Shown here: positions 22,956 through 33,240 of the stretch, one piece after another
Layout: each line of letters begins with the position of its first letter
How positions within the stretch are numbered: the first letter of the stretch is position 1
Origin: Fomitopsis serialis
Lineage: Eukaryota > Basidiomycota > Agaricomycetes > Polyporales > Fomitopsidaceae
Reading direction: 5' to 3'
Length of the DNA: 64,000 nt
NCBI RefSeq assembly: GCF_022376445.1
Contig: NW_025955034.1
Span: 124,001-188,000 of the forward strand
The notes under the pieces: model-generated
Seen by the model: only the letters and a program-made list of their open reading frames with translations
Told to the model about the DNA's origin: nothing
The model's database searches: none
Position numbers and translations under genes: made by a program

Positions 22956-24033
22956 ATGGATTTCACCGCACACCCAACGTACAACCTCCTCGATGATATT
23001 CACACCGATCTCTTCCCCTCTGCCTCCAAGGGGCTCTACGAGGGCTTTACCCATGGAGACCTGGAGCAAACAGGGCTGCTAGCTGCGACGCCCGACGATT
23101 ATCCTCGACCCGAACTCGAAGCTCTCATCAGCGAGCTTTCGGACCCCTTCCGTGCGCCTATGCCGTACGTTGACTACGTCCTTGTCACTATGTTCCAGTC
23201 ACTGACCCTGTATACTAGACCACCATATTTCGGCACGGATACAACCTGGGATTCCGCAGACACCCTACCCGCAACCTTCAATGAGGCCAACTCTCTCTGC
23301 GGCTACCCTCCTCCAGCCCCGTGGCTCTCGGAAGCGCTACCGATGAGCGTCGCAGATTCGCCCCACATTCCTCCCTTCGCCTTCGGCGCTGGGAGCTCAT
23401 ATTCGAGCCCTAGTGGCAGCTCTGCGGGTGCCTCGTCTTCGACCCCGTCCTCAGCCCATCCTGGGAGTGGCCTGCTTCCTCCCCTGCATCGCACTCCGAG
23501 GCTTCAGGCGAGATAGCCTCTCTCGCAGCCTCCCCGTCCGTGGCTTCCCGTGACGGGTTGAGGTTGCCACTGCCGGCCCCTCAAAGCCGCGAGGAGGTCC
23601 GTCGTCGCGCAAGGGCACCACCCGAGCCAGGCGCGCGCGATCAAGTGCACCCTATCTCGTCCCCCAATCTTTCACGTCGACGCTCCTCGGCCGGGTCCGC
23701 ACGACGTCTCCCCGCAATAAGCAGGTTGGCTTCACTTCGACCACGCAGCGCGAGAAGCACGCTGGTTGGTTCACTTGTTCGCATTGCGACTTCCTGACGC
23801 GACGGAAGGGCGACTTCGAGCGCCACGTCCGCACGCACTTCGCTCTCAGTCGCGGACCTGAGTGGGTTTGCTGCGGTGTGCCGGAGGAGGACGCTCCCGG
23901 ACATGCGGGGGGAAGTTATGAGCATGGTGGGAGGAGGATGGTCGGGGGTTGTATGAAGACGTTCAGTCGCCGGGACTCGTTTCTGCGGCATCTGACGACG
24001 AAGGTGGAATGCTTGCGACCTGCAAATCCGTAG
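22956..24033 (+). pseudogene. C2H2 zinc-finger protein, inverted copy 2 (one frameshift)
   Basis: Starts MDFTAHPTYNLLDDIHTDLF and reads on through GLLAATPDDYPRPELEAL, an intron of 54 nt (GTACGT...CTAG, 23166-23219) and PPYFGTDTTWDSAD. One base is missing near 23454 in the Ser-rich region compared with copy 1. After a probable 47-nt intron ending near 23585, the frame KPRGGPSSRKGTTRARRARS leads to a good first finger (FTCSHCDFLTRRKGDFERHV then RTH) and a second (WVCCGVPEE...GGCMKTFSRRDSFLRHL), ending at the TAG at 24031-24033. Both fingers are intact here, unlike copy 1. The protein is probably a transcriptional regulator; its target is unknown. Confidence 0.65.
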
Positions 24034-25020
24034 ATTGAGTGCGCGGTTCGGCAGGACGGGATCTGTATGAGTACGTATACCTTGAGTCCGAGTAGCTTCT
24101 GTTTAGACGAGCTTGTGTTAGCCACATATTGATGCATTTGTATCGTCGTCGGTGACCCAAACTGAAGGCTGAGCGTTCGGCTTGCGTCCCTCATATATGG
24201 CTGAACGGTTAGTATGATTGATTTCGTGTCTCACTGGTAGTACAAGTGATCACGCACTTTGGCATCACGCCCTTCCAAAGTAGTGCCGTCACCGCAGCAG
24301 GCGTCCCACGACGAGGTGAGCTGCTCACAGTATTCTGGGAGCAGCGTATGGGCGGGCATGGCCGTGACAAGGTATATGCAGCAATAGGAACTGCATGACG
24401 GCGTTGAGCATTTGTCAAACACTGACCACGAGGCATGTAGACTCGGGACGTCTGTCAATGAGTTAGGAGGAAGGACGGTACTCCCGCCCTCCGTACGGAG
24501 ACTGCCAATGCGTAATGCTGCGTAAGCTCGGAAATGTTCAAATCGTACTGCCGAGTCGGACTACGGAGTGCTCTGCGTATGTCAATCCTCTATCGCAGAT
24601 TATCATGGCTCGGAGGATCCCCGGCAACGTTCCCTGCAGCTAGTCAAGCGGACTACATCATTTCCACTTATTTTGTGTCCCTTGCCTCTGTGTTCAGTAC
24701 GCTCCTTCATATTCGAGGTTTGTGGTCGTTTACTAGCCTCGCAAGATCCCTGCTGTTCGGTATAATCCGCAGACCTTCGAAAGTACAGCTGTATGGACCG
24801 CCTCGTCCTGGACCGGCACAACCAAGAACTCCAACAACCACCTCCCGTTCTCAAGTATCCGCGTCGAACGGGCTCCACGCACGCGTGTACGAGATGCGCG
24901 GGGACGTTGAGCTAGTTGTCGCAAATGACCGACTGCATGCATGGAGGAGCTGTGGGTTGCACCTGCGTGAATTTAGATCTAGATGTATGAAAGGACAGAT
25001 ATTGGCGCATATCAACTCAC
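24034..25020. other. Rest of the inverted arm and spacer before the F-box gene
   Basis: Duplicated from the left arm up to about 24940. A 233-codon plus-strand frame (24534-25235) overlaps the arm and the neighbouring gene and is not convincing as coding. Confidence 0.4.
24770..24930 (+). repeat. Fragment resembling the last exon of the 29.5-kb gene (right copy)
   Basis: CAGCTGTATGGACCGCCTCG and TCCTGGACCGGCACA match the beginning of the last exon of the 29496-30608 gene on the same strand, and CGCGTGTACGAGATGCGCGG further on matches its CGAATGCACGAGATGTGCTG. Upstream exons are absent, so this is a gene fragment carried within the duplicated arm. Confidence 0.5.
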
Positions 25021-26358
25021 TTAGAAGTCCCAGGGAGCTTGAGCCTCGTAGTACCATTCCGGATCACCGAGAAAGTACTCTGGCGGATAGCGCCGTCCAT
25101 GGTCGGTCGTCCAAAACACAGATTCCCCAGCGGCCCACAACCAGACGATACCAAACCGCACTCTCCCTCCCGTCTTATCGGGCGGTGGGAGATCGTCTAC
25201 GAGTGTGGCGGTTAGATCTGCGTAGATCTCCGTAATCGAGGCCACTTCGTCATCTGGGATAACACCGTCCAAGTCTGGATTTTCTGCGGGGACGGACACG
25301 CCATCCCTGTATCTGAAATCGAAGCAAACTGTGAAGTTGATTAGGGGATGGGTGACACAGATGTCACCGAGGTGTGAACAGAATCGCAGCCAGTTTACGA
25401 ATTGATGAGCAGTCCCCTCGCGGGAGATGAGACGGATGACGATGGAAGTGAGGCTCCTTAACATGTCTTGAGAGAGCGGTCCAACTAACGCGTTCGTTAG
25501 ATCCGGCAGGAGGCAGAGTGGAAGGGCAATGTGTAGTGTTTCGAGGCCGCTGTTGGTGCTAAAGTCGAGGTGGAAAGCTGTGTCGAGGTCATCTTCCAGG
25601 TCCACGAAGTCGAGAAACAAGTGCTCCAGCGAGTCTCCTGAATCGCTGAGCAGTTTCTGCGCGAGCGCCGCTGGAGTGAAATCTGGATAGATCTGCGTTA
25701 TGGCCAGTCTCCGCAGGCACCGCCGCGCTTCCATGGGCCAGTCCATGAGCATGGTCACGGGAATGACTTCACCAATGGCAGCCGCACTCGTGTTCCAGAC
25801 CAATGTCCTGATGGCGCTGTTAGACGGTCCCGGTGAGGCAGGCGTTGAGAAGAGTATCAGGATCGACAGGTTGGCACTGCAGGCAGATATCAACCAATCC
25901 AGGTCGTCTGACCTGCTTTCCATCCACGCGAAATCTAGTGTTCGCATGCATTTGACGAGGGTGCCCGTGTGCCGTCTCAATTCTCGAGGAAGGGAGCAAG
26001 AGAAATCACGTAGTCGAAGGTGCGCAAGGCGTTCCAGCTCTATCAAGAGGTGTGTCCATTTGCCGTTAGACGGAAACCTCATGTATTCGCTGTCCTCCTT
26101 GCCGTCTCCGCAGATAGAGAGCACCCGGACGTATTGCTTCACGTAGTTGCGCTCGGCGAGGATCTTGTTGAATGAGTAGTAACGGGTTTCGTTGTCGAGA
26201 CAGACATGATAGAACATCTGACGCTGAGATGCGGGAAGCAATGTGCGGCAAGTAAGGCTGCATGTCATGAGCGCTTGCCGGTCGTTCCGGAGAAAATCGA
26301 CGATGTTGTCCCATGTTTCAACAGGTAATGTTCGACACGACGTAACTTCTGCTGGCAT
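25021..26358 (-). CDS. F-box family protein, intact copy
   Basis: A single 446-codon exon. The start at 26358 (MPAEVTSCRTLPVETWDNIV) was chosen over the ATG 18 bases upstream because paralogs begin at the same place. Residues 10-50 form an F-box-like segment (LPVETWDNIVDFLRNDRQAL then TCSLTCRTLLPASQ). The body has family blocks DSEYMRFPSNGKW, RRLAITQI, SLEHLFLDFVD and LETLHIAL. The C-terminus has GGRVRFGIVWLW, PPEYFLGDPEWYYEAQAPWD then F-stop. F-box proteins normally recruit targets to SCF ubiquitin ligases; no target-binding repeat type is certain here. GTGAGT directly follows the stop. It neighbours the right arm of inverted duplication 1. Confidence 0.8.
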   Translation of the reverse strand: MPAEVTSCRTLPVETWDNIVDFLRNDRQALMTCSLTCRTLLPASQRQMFYHVCLDNETRYYSFNKILAERNYVKQYVRVLSICGDGKEDSEYMRFPSNGKWTHLLIELERLAHLRLRDFSCSLPRELRRHTGTLVKCMRTLDFAWMESRSDDLDWLISACSANLSILILFSTPASPGPSNSAIRTLVWNTSAAAIGEVIPVTMLMDWPMEARRCLRRLAITQIYPDFTPAALAQKLLSDSGDSLEHLFLDFVDLEDDLDTAFHLDFSTNSGLETLHIALPLCLLPDLTNALVGPLSQDMLRSLTSIVIRLISREGTAHQFVNWLRFCSHLGDICVTHPLINFTVCFDFRYRDGVSVPAENPDLDGVIPDDEVASITEIYADLTATLVDDLPPPDKTGGRVRFGIVWLWAAGESVFWTTDHGRRYPPEYFLGDPEWYYEAQAPWDF

Positions 26359-26680
26359 AACTGAGGCTCGTATCACGGTATCAGTTCAATTTATGACAAT
26401 CCGTAAGAGCCAAGTCTCACCGAGAATCGTTTTGACGTACTTCCACCGTATAGACGTCACTGTGCCAATGCGTCACACACGGAGGTGTTTTCGCCAAGAT
26501 GGACTGAACATAGAAAAAAATCAGCTACGAGGCTGAAAGAGTGCGGCTAGCGTATGGGAACGTTTCGGTTGAGAATTGCTTACGAAAGGATGCAGTTGCT
26601 GGCAAGCCGAGGTATAGAGGTCGAGCCTGAGGAACGTTTCAGTTGTTGAGGAGGGTCGCGACGTGCAGTGGCAGGCGCCG

Positions 26681-26706
26681 AACGCGTCGTCCGGCTTCTG
26701 CCGGTT
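26681..26706. promoter_or_regulatory. Palindrome CCGGCAGAAGCCGG upstream of an F-box gene
   Basis: Reverse-strand copy of the block at 8846-8871, located 330 bases upstream of the F-box start at 26358. The surrounding sequence is only weakly similar, which makes the shared 26 bases stand out. Confidence 0.35.
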
Positions 26707-26869
26707 ATGTACTTGATGCAAACGTGAACGTGACTTAGGACTTCGATGCTATTGGAACAGTTTGAGTCCACCACTGGATAGTCCTCTTACAAGCCATGTC
26801 ACTCAGGTGTTGACTGAGTGTCACGCTGTTTCAACGAAACCTCCACTGGTAAGTATCTTAGGAGCATCC

Positions 26870-28715
26870 GGCGCAAGTGATTTTGATCCCGAGCACTTGG
26901 AAGAGCTTGGAAGACGCGCTTGTGGCAAAATGAACCCGTAGATCAACGGTAGATGCCGGCATGCGCGTGCCACGCGTATTACACCGCTATTATGCGACCA
27001 AGTACCGGCCAGACTGCGGCAGCCATCTCCCAGAGTCCTCCCTGAGGCTGAGGCTCCACTCGGGTAACAGCTGTTCATCTTGGTGTTTTCTACGCCAGCT
27101 CAGTACGTCTCGTAGTCCCGACATTGTAACCCGGGACGAGAAAACGACGTGTTGAGCGCGCCTAGGTGCAAGACTGGACAAGGACACCAAACGGGGCGAC
27201 ATTTGCCAGTGGGCAACGCCAATCTCTGTAAGTCAACGACGCTCACTGCCCTGAAGCACTCCTGTTTGCAGTACTTGACTTTAGTTTCTAGGCACAAGCC
27301 ATGTCGATGAAAGCCACACCGGGTAGGCCATTCCCTGCCGAAACCTGGGATAACATCATCGACCACCTCTGGAACGACCGAGATGCGCTTGCGGCATGCA
27401 GTCTTACATGTCTATTTGGAGGGGTTCACTTGTCGCATTCCTGAAGAATTCAGGAGCGATCTCAGGCTGCGCTCCCTTATACCGCGCTTGAGGACACTGA
27501 ACATCTCGGCGATGAAGAGCGACGGAGATGACCTAGCTTCATTGATCTGTACTTCGGGCGCGTTGTCAACCTTAATCCTTCACGATTCGTCCGATATCTC
27601 ATCGGAGGGCAAATGGTCTTCAGCACTTTCCGTGGACGGCTCGCTCGAATGCAACGCCGATACGTTCATCTGGGACCCTTACGTTGGACTCAGGGCCAAT
27701 CCGAACCTGGATATGCTCACCAGATGGTTCGAGGGCGGGAAGCGATGCATACAGAGACTGGCTACAACGGAGATCGGCTCAGAGGGCACTCCGCATTGGT
27801 TGGTGCAGAAGCTGCTCGACGCGTCAGGTGACTCTTTGGAACACTTGTTCCTTCACTTCCCTGGTGTACACTCGAGGGTCGACTATGACGAGCTGGTGTC
27901 CATCCCTAATCTCGACAACAACACTCGTCTCAAAACGCTACACATCGCATTCCACCACTGTCGCCCTGACGTAACCAACATTTTGTACACACCGAGCGCC
28001 CGCAACGCGTTCGGTAACCTGACACTGATGGTCATCCGTGTAATGGCTTACGACATGTGCCCGGATATAGAGTCGCAGGATCTCTGGATCGGACGCTGTG
28101 ATCTCTGTCTTATCCACCCTCTGCTCAACTTGGTCTTCTGCTTTCAATTCACAGTCATTCAACCACCCATTGCCGGGGCCCCACGTGAGACTGCGATACC
28201 GTCGGGGGCTGACCGAACGCGGCAGAAAGTCATCCGCTTCGTACAACTGCTCCCAACTCTTCATCGCACAGGAGGAAGAGTGCGTTTTGGCATTGTCTGG
28301 CAGACGCCTCACAGTGGGTCCTTTTTCAAGAAGGGCCTCGATGGAGAGCACCATCTGCCGGACTACTTTCTTGGTGATCCGGAATGGTACCACCCGGTCC
28401 AGGCTCCCTGGGATCGCTTATACTAGGTGCGCTGAGATTGTACCAGGTGCCGTCCTCGCTAGACATCTGACACCAACGACTACATCCATATAAGCTTATT
28501 CAATCCTCCAGAATGCATGTAGCCCATTTTCCGTGATGTACTCCACTTGCGACTTCCCTTCCGACGCCGTGTCACAATGTATACGCTGTAGTTATTGATT
28601 TCGCCAGATCTCCTGACCATGACTTTCGCTCGTCATAACTTTACCATCGCTCATATGTATACCCTGCATCAACGAGGCCCTCTGGCACTCGAAGCGATCA
28701 TATTTCGAGCGTGAG
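26870..28715. repeat. Inverted duplication 2, left arm
   Basis: Reverse-orientation partner of 30995-32910. Shared blocks include TCAACGGTAGATGCCGG in the promoter, GGACACCAAACGGGGCGAC at about 27185, the F-box gene, and the 3' flank from CTAGACATCTGACACCAACG at about 28460 to 28700. The two arms are separated by about 2.3 kb containing one conserved gene. Confidence 0.85.
27301..28426 (+). pseudogene. F-box family protein with an internal deletion
   Basis: Starts MSMKATPGRPFPAETWDNII like the intact inverted partner (31289-32545). After CSLTC at about 27410 it jumps straight to LEGFTCRIPEEFRSD, removing about 70 codons and shifting frame. From 27383 the second frame is open for 347 codons to a normal end (GGRVRFGIVWQT, DYFLGDPEWYHPVQAPWDRL, Y-stop). 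The F-box half and the body therefore no longer share a frame. The downstream part could still be translated from an inner ATG, but it would lack the F-box. Confidence 0.75.
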
Positions 28716-29495
28716 TCCTCAGTCATCACAGCGTCCACGAATGCATTTAGAACTTAGCTTTTCTCAGGCTGGAAACGTCATAAACGACTCTGCGTGCCAG
28801 CACAGGGCGGTTTAGTCCGCCCCGTCCCGATTGAAACTTGACGCCATCCTGTTCTCCGTGATGAAGCTTTGAAGCCTGAAGCTTGAAGCCCAACCTCGTA
28901 TGGTCAAGATGCCCTGTGATGTTCGGTTTGGCGAATACGGTTCCGCAGCACAAAGCGGACCTACGCAGGTGTTTCAACCCAGGATTCGAACTTGAAGGCG
29001 ACTTATTCCTATGCTTGAAAAACATAGTCTGGTCGCTGCCAGATTAGCTTGCTCCAGTCTCCAGCTCTCCAGGAACGACACCCCCATGCAATGGCTGCTC
29101 CGTGGTACTCAGGTATGACATGACCCATATTATACCACTTCCCGATGATACATCCACCGCCTCAGCACCGTGACTGCGGCGCAGGGCCTCACAGGGGAGG
29201 AGTAAGGACGCGGACGTCAGCATGCTGCGGTCCCGTGCCGGATGTCATTCAGATCCCGGCCGGCCAGTCCGCGACTGACGTCAGATCCGTCCGATCGAGG
29301 AACTCATTTAACATGTCCTCGACGCCTCCCCCGCAGCCACAGCCCGCAGCCCACGACCACCATGACTGAGGCACACCCCGACGACCCCGCCACGACGACG
29401 GCCGTCGCACCCACCGTCCCGGACGCCGCCCGCGAAAGGTCCCCGCGACGCAGCACGACGACCACGGCTATGGCGACATCTCCGAGCGGCCGTCC
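28716..29495. other. Spacer and promoter of the 29.5-kb gene
   Basis: Mostly unassigned. From 29314 there is an ATG (MSSTPPPQPQP...) whose frame stops at 29369, and an overlapping frame from 29362 (MTEAHPDDPATTTAV). One of these may be the true N-terminus of the next gene if a base is missing, since the gene's own frame is open upstream of its first ATG. Confidence 0.4.
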
Positions 29496-30608
29496 ATGGA
29501 GTCCCGCATATCCATAGACGACCCTGTCGCGGACGACCTGCCCGACGCCGACCATCCGACCGTCGCGCTGCTCGTTCCGTTCCCCCAGCTTCTACGCCCG
29601 CCGTCGAAGAAGCACGCAAAGGTCCCGCCGTTCTTGATGTATGCGCCGTTGGCGGCACCGCTCCCGCCGACGACGGAGGGCGAGAAGGTGAGCTGGAAGG
29701 ACAAGGCGATCCGGAAGTGGCAGAAGGAGGAGGCCGAGGCGAGGGAGAAGAAGACGGGCTTCAAGGCCAAGGCCGTCGGGGTGAGTGACGGATGATTACT
29801 GCTACATATGGGCATCACGTCCGCCGAAGCTAATCTCGAAGGGCATGTCAGCGACGAAGAACTCGCGCATCGAGTTCCTTGTGCGGACACCCAACAAAAG
29901 AAACTGAAGGAGGTGCGTCCAACGACTCCCCTGCTCCGGGCATGTTCCGTGGCCTGGGCCGTCCACCTGAGGGGCTAGAGCCTTGGCGTTCTTCGCTCCT
30001 ACTACGCTCCTCAACTCCTGGCCTGCAGAGAACGTGCGGCAGGAATTCACCGAGCTCGTAAAGTCGGCGAAGAAGGGCGCCATCATGAACGGCGTCATCT
30101 CCACCTGTCTCGCGCCCTTCGCGCTCGCCTTCGACACTCTCACCTTCATACCCGGGGTGCGTGCTCATCATACCTCTGATGCCCCTCACGCAGACCGCGC
30201 ACACAGCCCTTCGAGATCACAGCCGTATGGTCCGCCTCGTCCTGGACCGGCGCCGCGCGCGCAACCGGGATCGCCAACCGCATAACCTCCTCTTCCCTCC
30301 CGATCAACTTCACCACCGACCCTACGCTAGACGTGCTTCGTACGCGAATGCACGAGATGTGCTGGGCCGTCGCACCGCGCGGGGCGATCCCGCCGCCCGG
30401 CCAGGGCTCCGGCGGCGTACCGCTTTCCGCAGGGGAGCATGCCGCTGGTATCAAGCGCGGCCCGGAGCTGGCGGGCGTCGTGCTGGCGTCCTTCCGCGCG
30501 CATGGCGAGGACATGAGCGACGTGCAGACGGATCGGATGGTTGTAGCGGAGGACCTGGAGAGGTGTATGAAGAAGGCGGTCAAGGAGTGGGCGAAGGCGA
30601 TTCATTGA
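29496..30608 (+). CDS. Conserved fungal protein of unknown function between inverted arms
   Basis: Exon 1 (29496-29780) starts MESRISIDDPVADDLPDADH and contains PFLMYAPLAAPLPPTTEGEK and a charged helix (WKDKAIRKWQKEEAEAREKK). Exon 2 (29842-29912) contains NSRIEFLVRTPNK. Later exons encode ENVRQEFTELVKSAKKGAI, a hydrophobic stretch GVISTCLAPFALAFDTLTF and, from 30207 to the stop at 30608, PFEITAVWSASSWTGAARA...MHEMCWAVAPRG. Introns 1 and 3 are clear (GTGAGT and GTGCGT donors). In exon 2 one A seems missing from an A-run at 29896-29899 (NKRN-stop instead of NKKKLKE), and the exon 2-3 join is uncertain. I recognise the style of a conserved single-copy fungal protein but cannot name a family. Confidence 0.55.
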
Positions 30609-30994
30609 GTCTCTGGATTTCTGACGTAGCGGCTAATATATACCTTAATGCACGAAATATTGTGGCGCTATCAATTGTGTTGTATCAATCGTACTTTTGT
30701 GGGTTTCGAGGTGTGTACCAACTTTCGATCTGGCCAACGGCGATGTCGAGACTGCTACTCACCCACTGGGGCGCGTTGTACGTGAACGTCATCGGATCCT
30801 TGGCTTTGAGGTTTATCTGCTACGCGGTTCTGCCCCGTCCCCAGCTCATCGGCTCACTACAGAAATGCTACCTGATATGACCGCGTTTCTGAAGGTCTAT
30901 CGAATAAGTTGACGCGTATACATGTCGCATCTATGAAACCACGTGATCGCGTCAGGCCTACTGTGTTACTGCGCGAAATTGTAGGTAGTCGTTG
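30609..30994. other. Spacer between the 29.5-kb gene and the right arm
   Basis: The 3' flank of the conserved gene. No further gene, RNA or repeat recognised. Confidence 0.4.
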
Positions 30995-32910
30995 GGTAAT
31001 CGCTTGAATGCTAGAGGGCATCGTCGATGTATGATATATATACAAGCAATGGCAGGGTTACGACGAGCGAAAGCTATGGTCAAGAGATCTGGCGCGAACA
31101 AAAACTACAGCGTATACGTTGTGACACGGCGTCGGAAGGGAAGTCGCAAGTGGAGTACATCACGGATAATGCGCTACATGCATTTTGGAAGATTGAATAA
31201 GCCTATATGGGTGTAGTCATTGGTGTCAAATGTCTAGCGAGGACGGCACCTGGTACAATCTCAGCGCTCCTATAAGCGATCCCAAGGGCTAGTGGTACCA
31301 TTCCGGATCACCGAGAAAGTACTCCGGCGCATGGTACTTGCCATCGAGGCCTCTCGTAAAGAATGAGTCACTGTGACCCATCCAGACAATGCCAAAACGC
31401 ACTCTCCCTCCTGTCCGATGAAGAGTTGGGAGCCGTTGTACGAAGCGAATGACCTTCCGCGCAAAGGTTGATGCATCAGCCCGGCCTCTGAATTCAAAGC
31501 AGATGACCAAGTTGAGGAGAGGATGGTCAAGACAGAGATCGCCGAGTTCAATACAGGGGTCCTGCCAGTCTATCTCCCGGTAATCTTCATGAACCACGAT
31601 ACGGATGACCACCAGTGCCAGACTACCGAACGCGTCACGGGCGCTCGGTGTACACAGCTTGCTAGTTATGTCAGGGGGACAGTGGCCGAATGCCATGTGT
31701 AGCGTTTTGAGACGAGTGTTGTTGCCAAGATCAGGGATGGACACCGGCTTCGGAGAGTCATCCCCCGAGAGCGGCCGGTCAGGGAAGTGAAGGAACAAGT
31801 GTTCCAGGAAGTCACCTGACGCGTCGAGCAGCTTCTGCACCAACCAATGCGGAGTGAACTCTGAGCCGATCTCCGTTGTAGCCAGTCTCCGTAGGCATCG
31901 CTGCCCGCCCTCGAACCACCTGGTGAGCATATCCAGGTTCGGTTTGGCTGTGAATCCATGGTGAGGAACCCAAATGAACGTATCGACGTTGCATCCGAGC
32001 GAGCCGTCCACGGAAAGAGCTGATGACCATCTATCCTCCGATGAGATAGACGAATCGAGAAGGGTTAAAGTTGACAACGCGCCCGAAGCACAGATCAATG
32101 AAGCTAGGTCATCTCCGTCGCTCTGCATCGCACAGATCTTCAGCGTCCTCAAGTGCGGTATGAGGGAGCGCAGCCTGAGATCGCTCCTGAATTCTTCGGG
32201 AATGCGAAAAGGGAACCCCTCCAAAGTGAGGTGCGAAAGGCGACATAGCTTCTGGAGGAGGTAGAGCCATCCCGAAGGGTTATTCCGATACGACCCAGAG
32301 ATGTAAAGCACGCGGACGTATTGGGCCACGTATTGACACTCAACGAGCAGGGTTTCGAAGGAATGGTAATGATGACTTCTGTAGAGGCTGACGCAGTGGA
32401 ACCTATGATAACGAGACGCGGGAAGCAGGGCATGGCAAGTATAACTACATGCCGCAAGCGCGTTTCGGTCGTTCCACAAGTGGTCGACGATGTTGTCCCA
32501 GGTTTCGGCAGGGAATGGCCCACCCGGTGTGGCCTTCATCGACATGGCTTGTGCCTAAAACTAACATCAAGTACTGCAAACAGGAGTGCTTCAAAGCAAT
32601 GAGCATCGTTGACTTACAAAAATTGGCGTTGCCCAAACGTCGCCCCGTTTGGTGTCCTTGTCCTTGCACCTAAGCGTGGCAAGTAATCAACACGTCGTCT
32701 TCTCGTCCTGTGTTACGATCTCAGGACTACGAGACGTAGGTTAGCTGGCGGAGAAAACAACAAAATGTACAGCTGTTGCTCGGGTGGAGGGAAGTGGCGG
32801 CGTACGCGCGGCACGCGCGTGTAGCATACCGGCATCTACCGTTGATCGTATGTACCGGTTCATTTCGCCACAAGCGCGTCCTCGAAGTGCTCGGGATCAA
32901 ACTCACTTGT
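30995..32910. repeat. Inverted duplication 2, right arm
   Basis: Reverse-orientation partner of 26870-28715, including promoter, F-box gene and about 200-290 bases of 3' flank. This arm carries the full-length F-box copy. Confidence 0.85.
31289..32545 (-). CDS. F-box family protein, full-length copy of inverted pair 2
   Basis: A single 418-codon exon from MSMKATPGGPFPAETWDNIV. The F-box-like segment (residues 10-50: FPAETWDNIVDHLWNDRNAL, then ACSYTCHALLPASRY) is followed by family blocks CRLSHLTLEGFPFRIPEEF, MLTRWFEGGQRCLRRLATTE, FLEHLFLHFPD and LKTLHMAF. The end, EYFLGDPEWYH-stop, lacks the last ten or so residues (QAPW...) kept by its partner, because of a small deletion before the stop. 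It may still be functional. It faces away from the MYND gene at 33241, with 695 bases between the two starts. Confidence 0.8.
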   Translation of the reverse strand: MSMKATPGGPFPAETWDNIVDHLWNDRNALAACSYTCHALLPASRYHRFHCVSLYRSHHYHSFETLLVECQYVAQYVRVLYISGSYRNNPSGWLYLLQKLCRLSHLTLEGFPFRIPEEFRSDLRLRSLIPHLRTLKICAMQSDGDDLASLICASGALSTLTLLDSSISSEDRWSSALSVDGSLGCNVDTFIWVPHHGFTAKPNLDMLTRWFEGGQRCLRRLATTEIGSEFTPHWLVQKLLDASGDFLEHLFLHFPDRPLSGDDSPKPVSIPDLGNNTRLKTLHMAFGHCPPDITSKLCTPSARDAFGSLALVVIRIVVHEDYREIDWQDPCIELGDLCLDHPLLNLVICFEFRGRADASTFARKVIRFVQRLPTLHRTGGRVRFGIVWMGHSDSFFTRGLDGKYHAPEYFLGDPEWYH

Positions 32911-33240
32911 TCTCTACATACTTTCTAGTAATTGACTCCTCAGTCAATCTTGACAACAAGGAGACGGTCGACAGCTCGGATGTGGGACCTCCGCAGGAAA
33001 ATGCGACCGACATCGACATTTCAAAGGACAAATATCTGCACATCGCGCATGCGAACACTGTCAGTCCTGAAGATCTGATGCAGTGGACACGCGTACGGTA
33101 CGTGTTGTTGAGCTTTCTGTTCGCTGCAATCAGGAGGCTTCCCAGTCTGGACCCACTAAGGTTAGAGTTCGCTGGCGGGGAAGCCACGATGGAAAATGAA
33201 GTACTTCATGTAGCTTTAAGTCTGAGCTCACCTTCGCCGC
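32546..33240. promoter_or_regulatory. Divergent promoter region between F-box and MYND genes
   Basis: Shared 5' region of two head-to-head genes. About 365 bases belong to inverted arm 2. A 197-codon plus-strand frame (32784-33377) overlaps the region and the MYND exon in another frame. Part of it (TDIDISKDKYLHIAHANTVS) looks protein-like, but no start, homolog or splice pattern supports it. Confidence 0.4.

Larger units (their letters stand above)
22480..24940. repeat. Inverted duplication 1, right arm
   Basis: Reverse-orientation partner of 11690-14060. It carries C2H2 copy 2 and, at 24720-24930, the same flank that adjoins the broken MYND gene in the left arm, but no MYND gene follows here: the arm ends before the F-box gene at 25021. 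Confidence 0.8.

Noticed and set aside
24534..25235. 233-codon plus-strand frame
   Set aside because: Spans a duplicated arm and the complement of an F-box exon, so it is composed of unrelated pieces.
28975..29040. Possible tRNA near GTTCGAATCC on the minus strand
   Set aside because: Flanking bases cannot form the T stem or acceptor stem.
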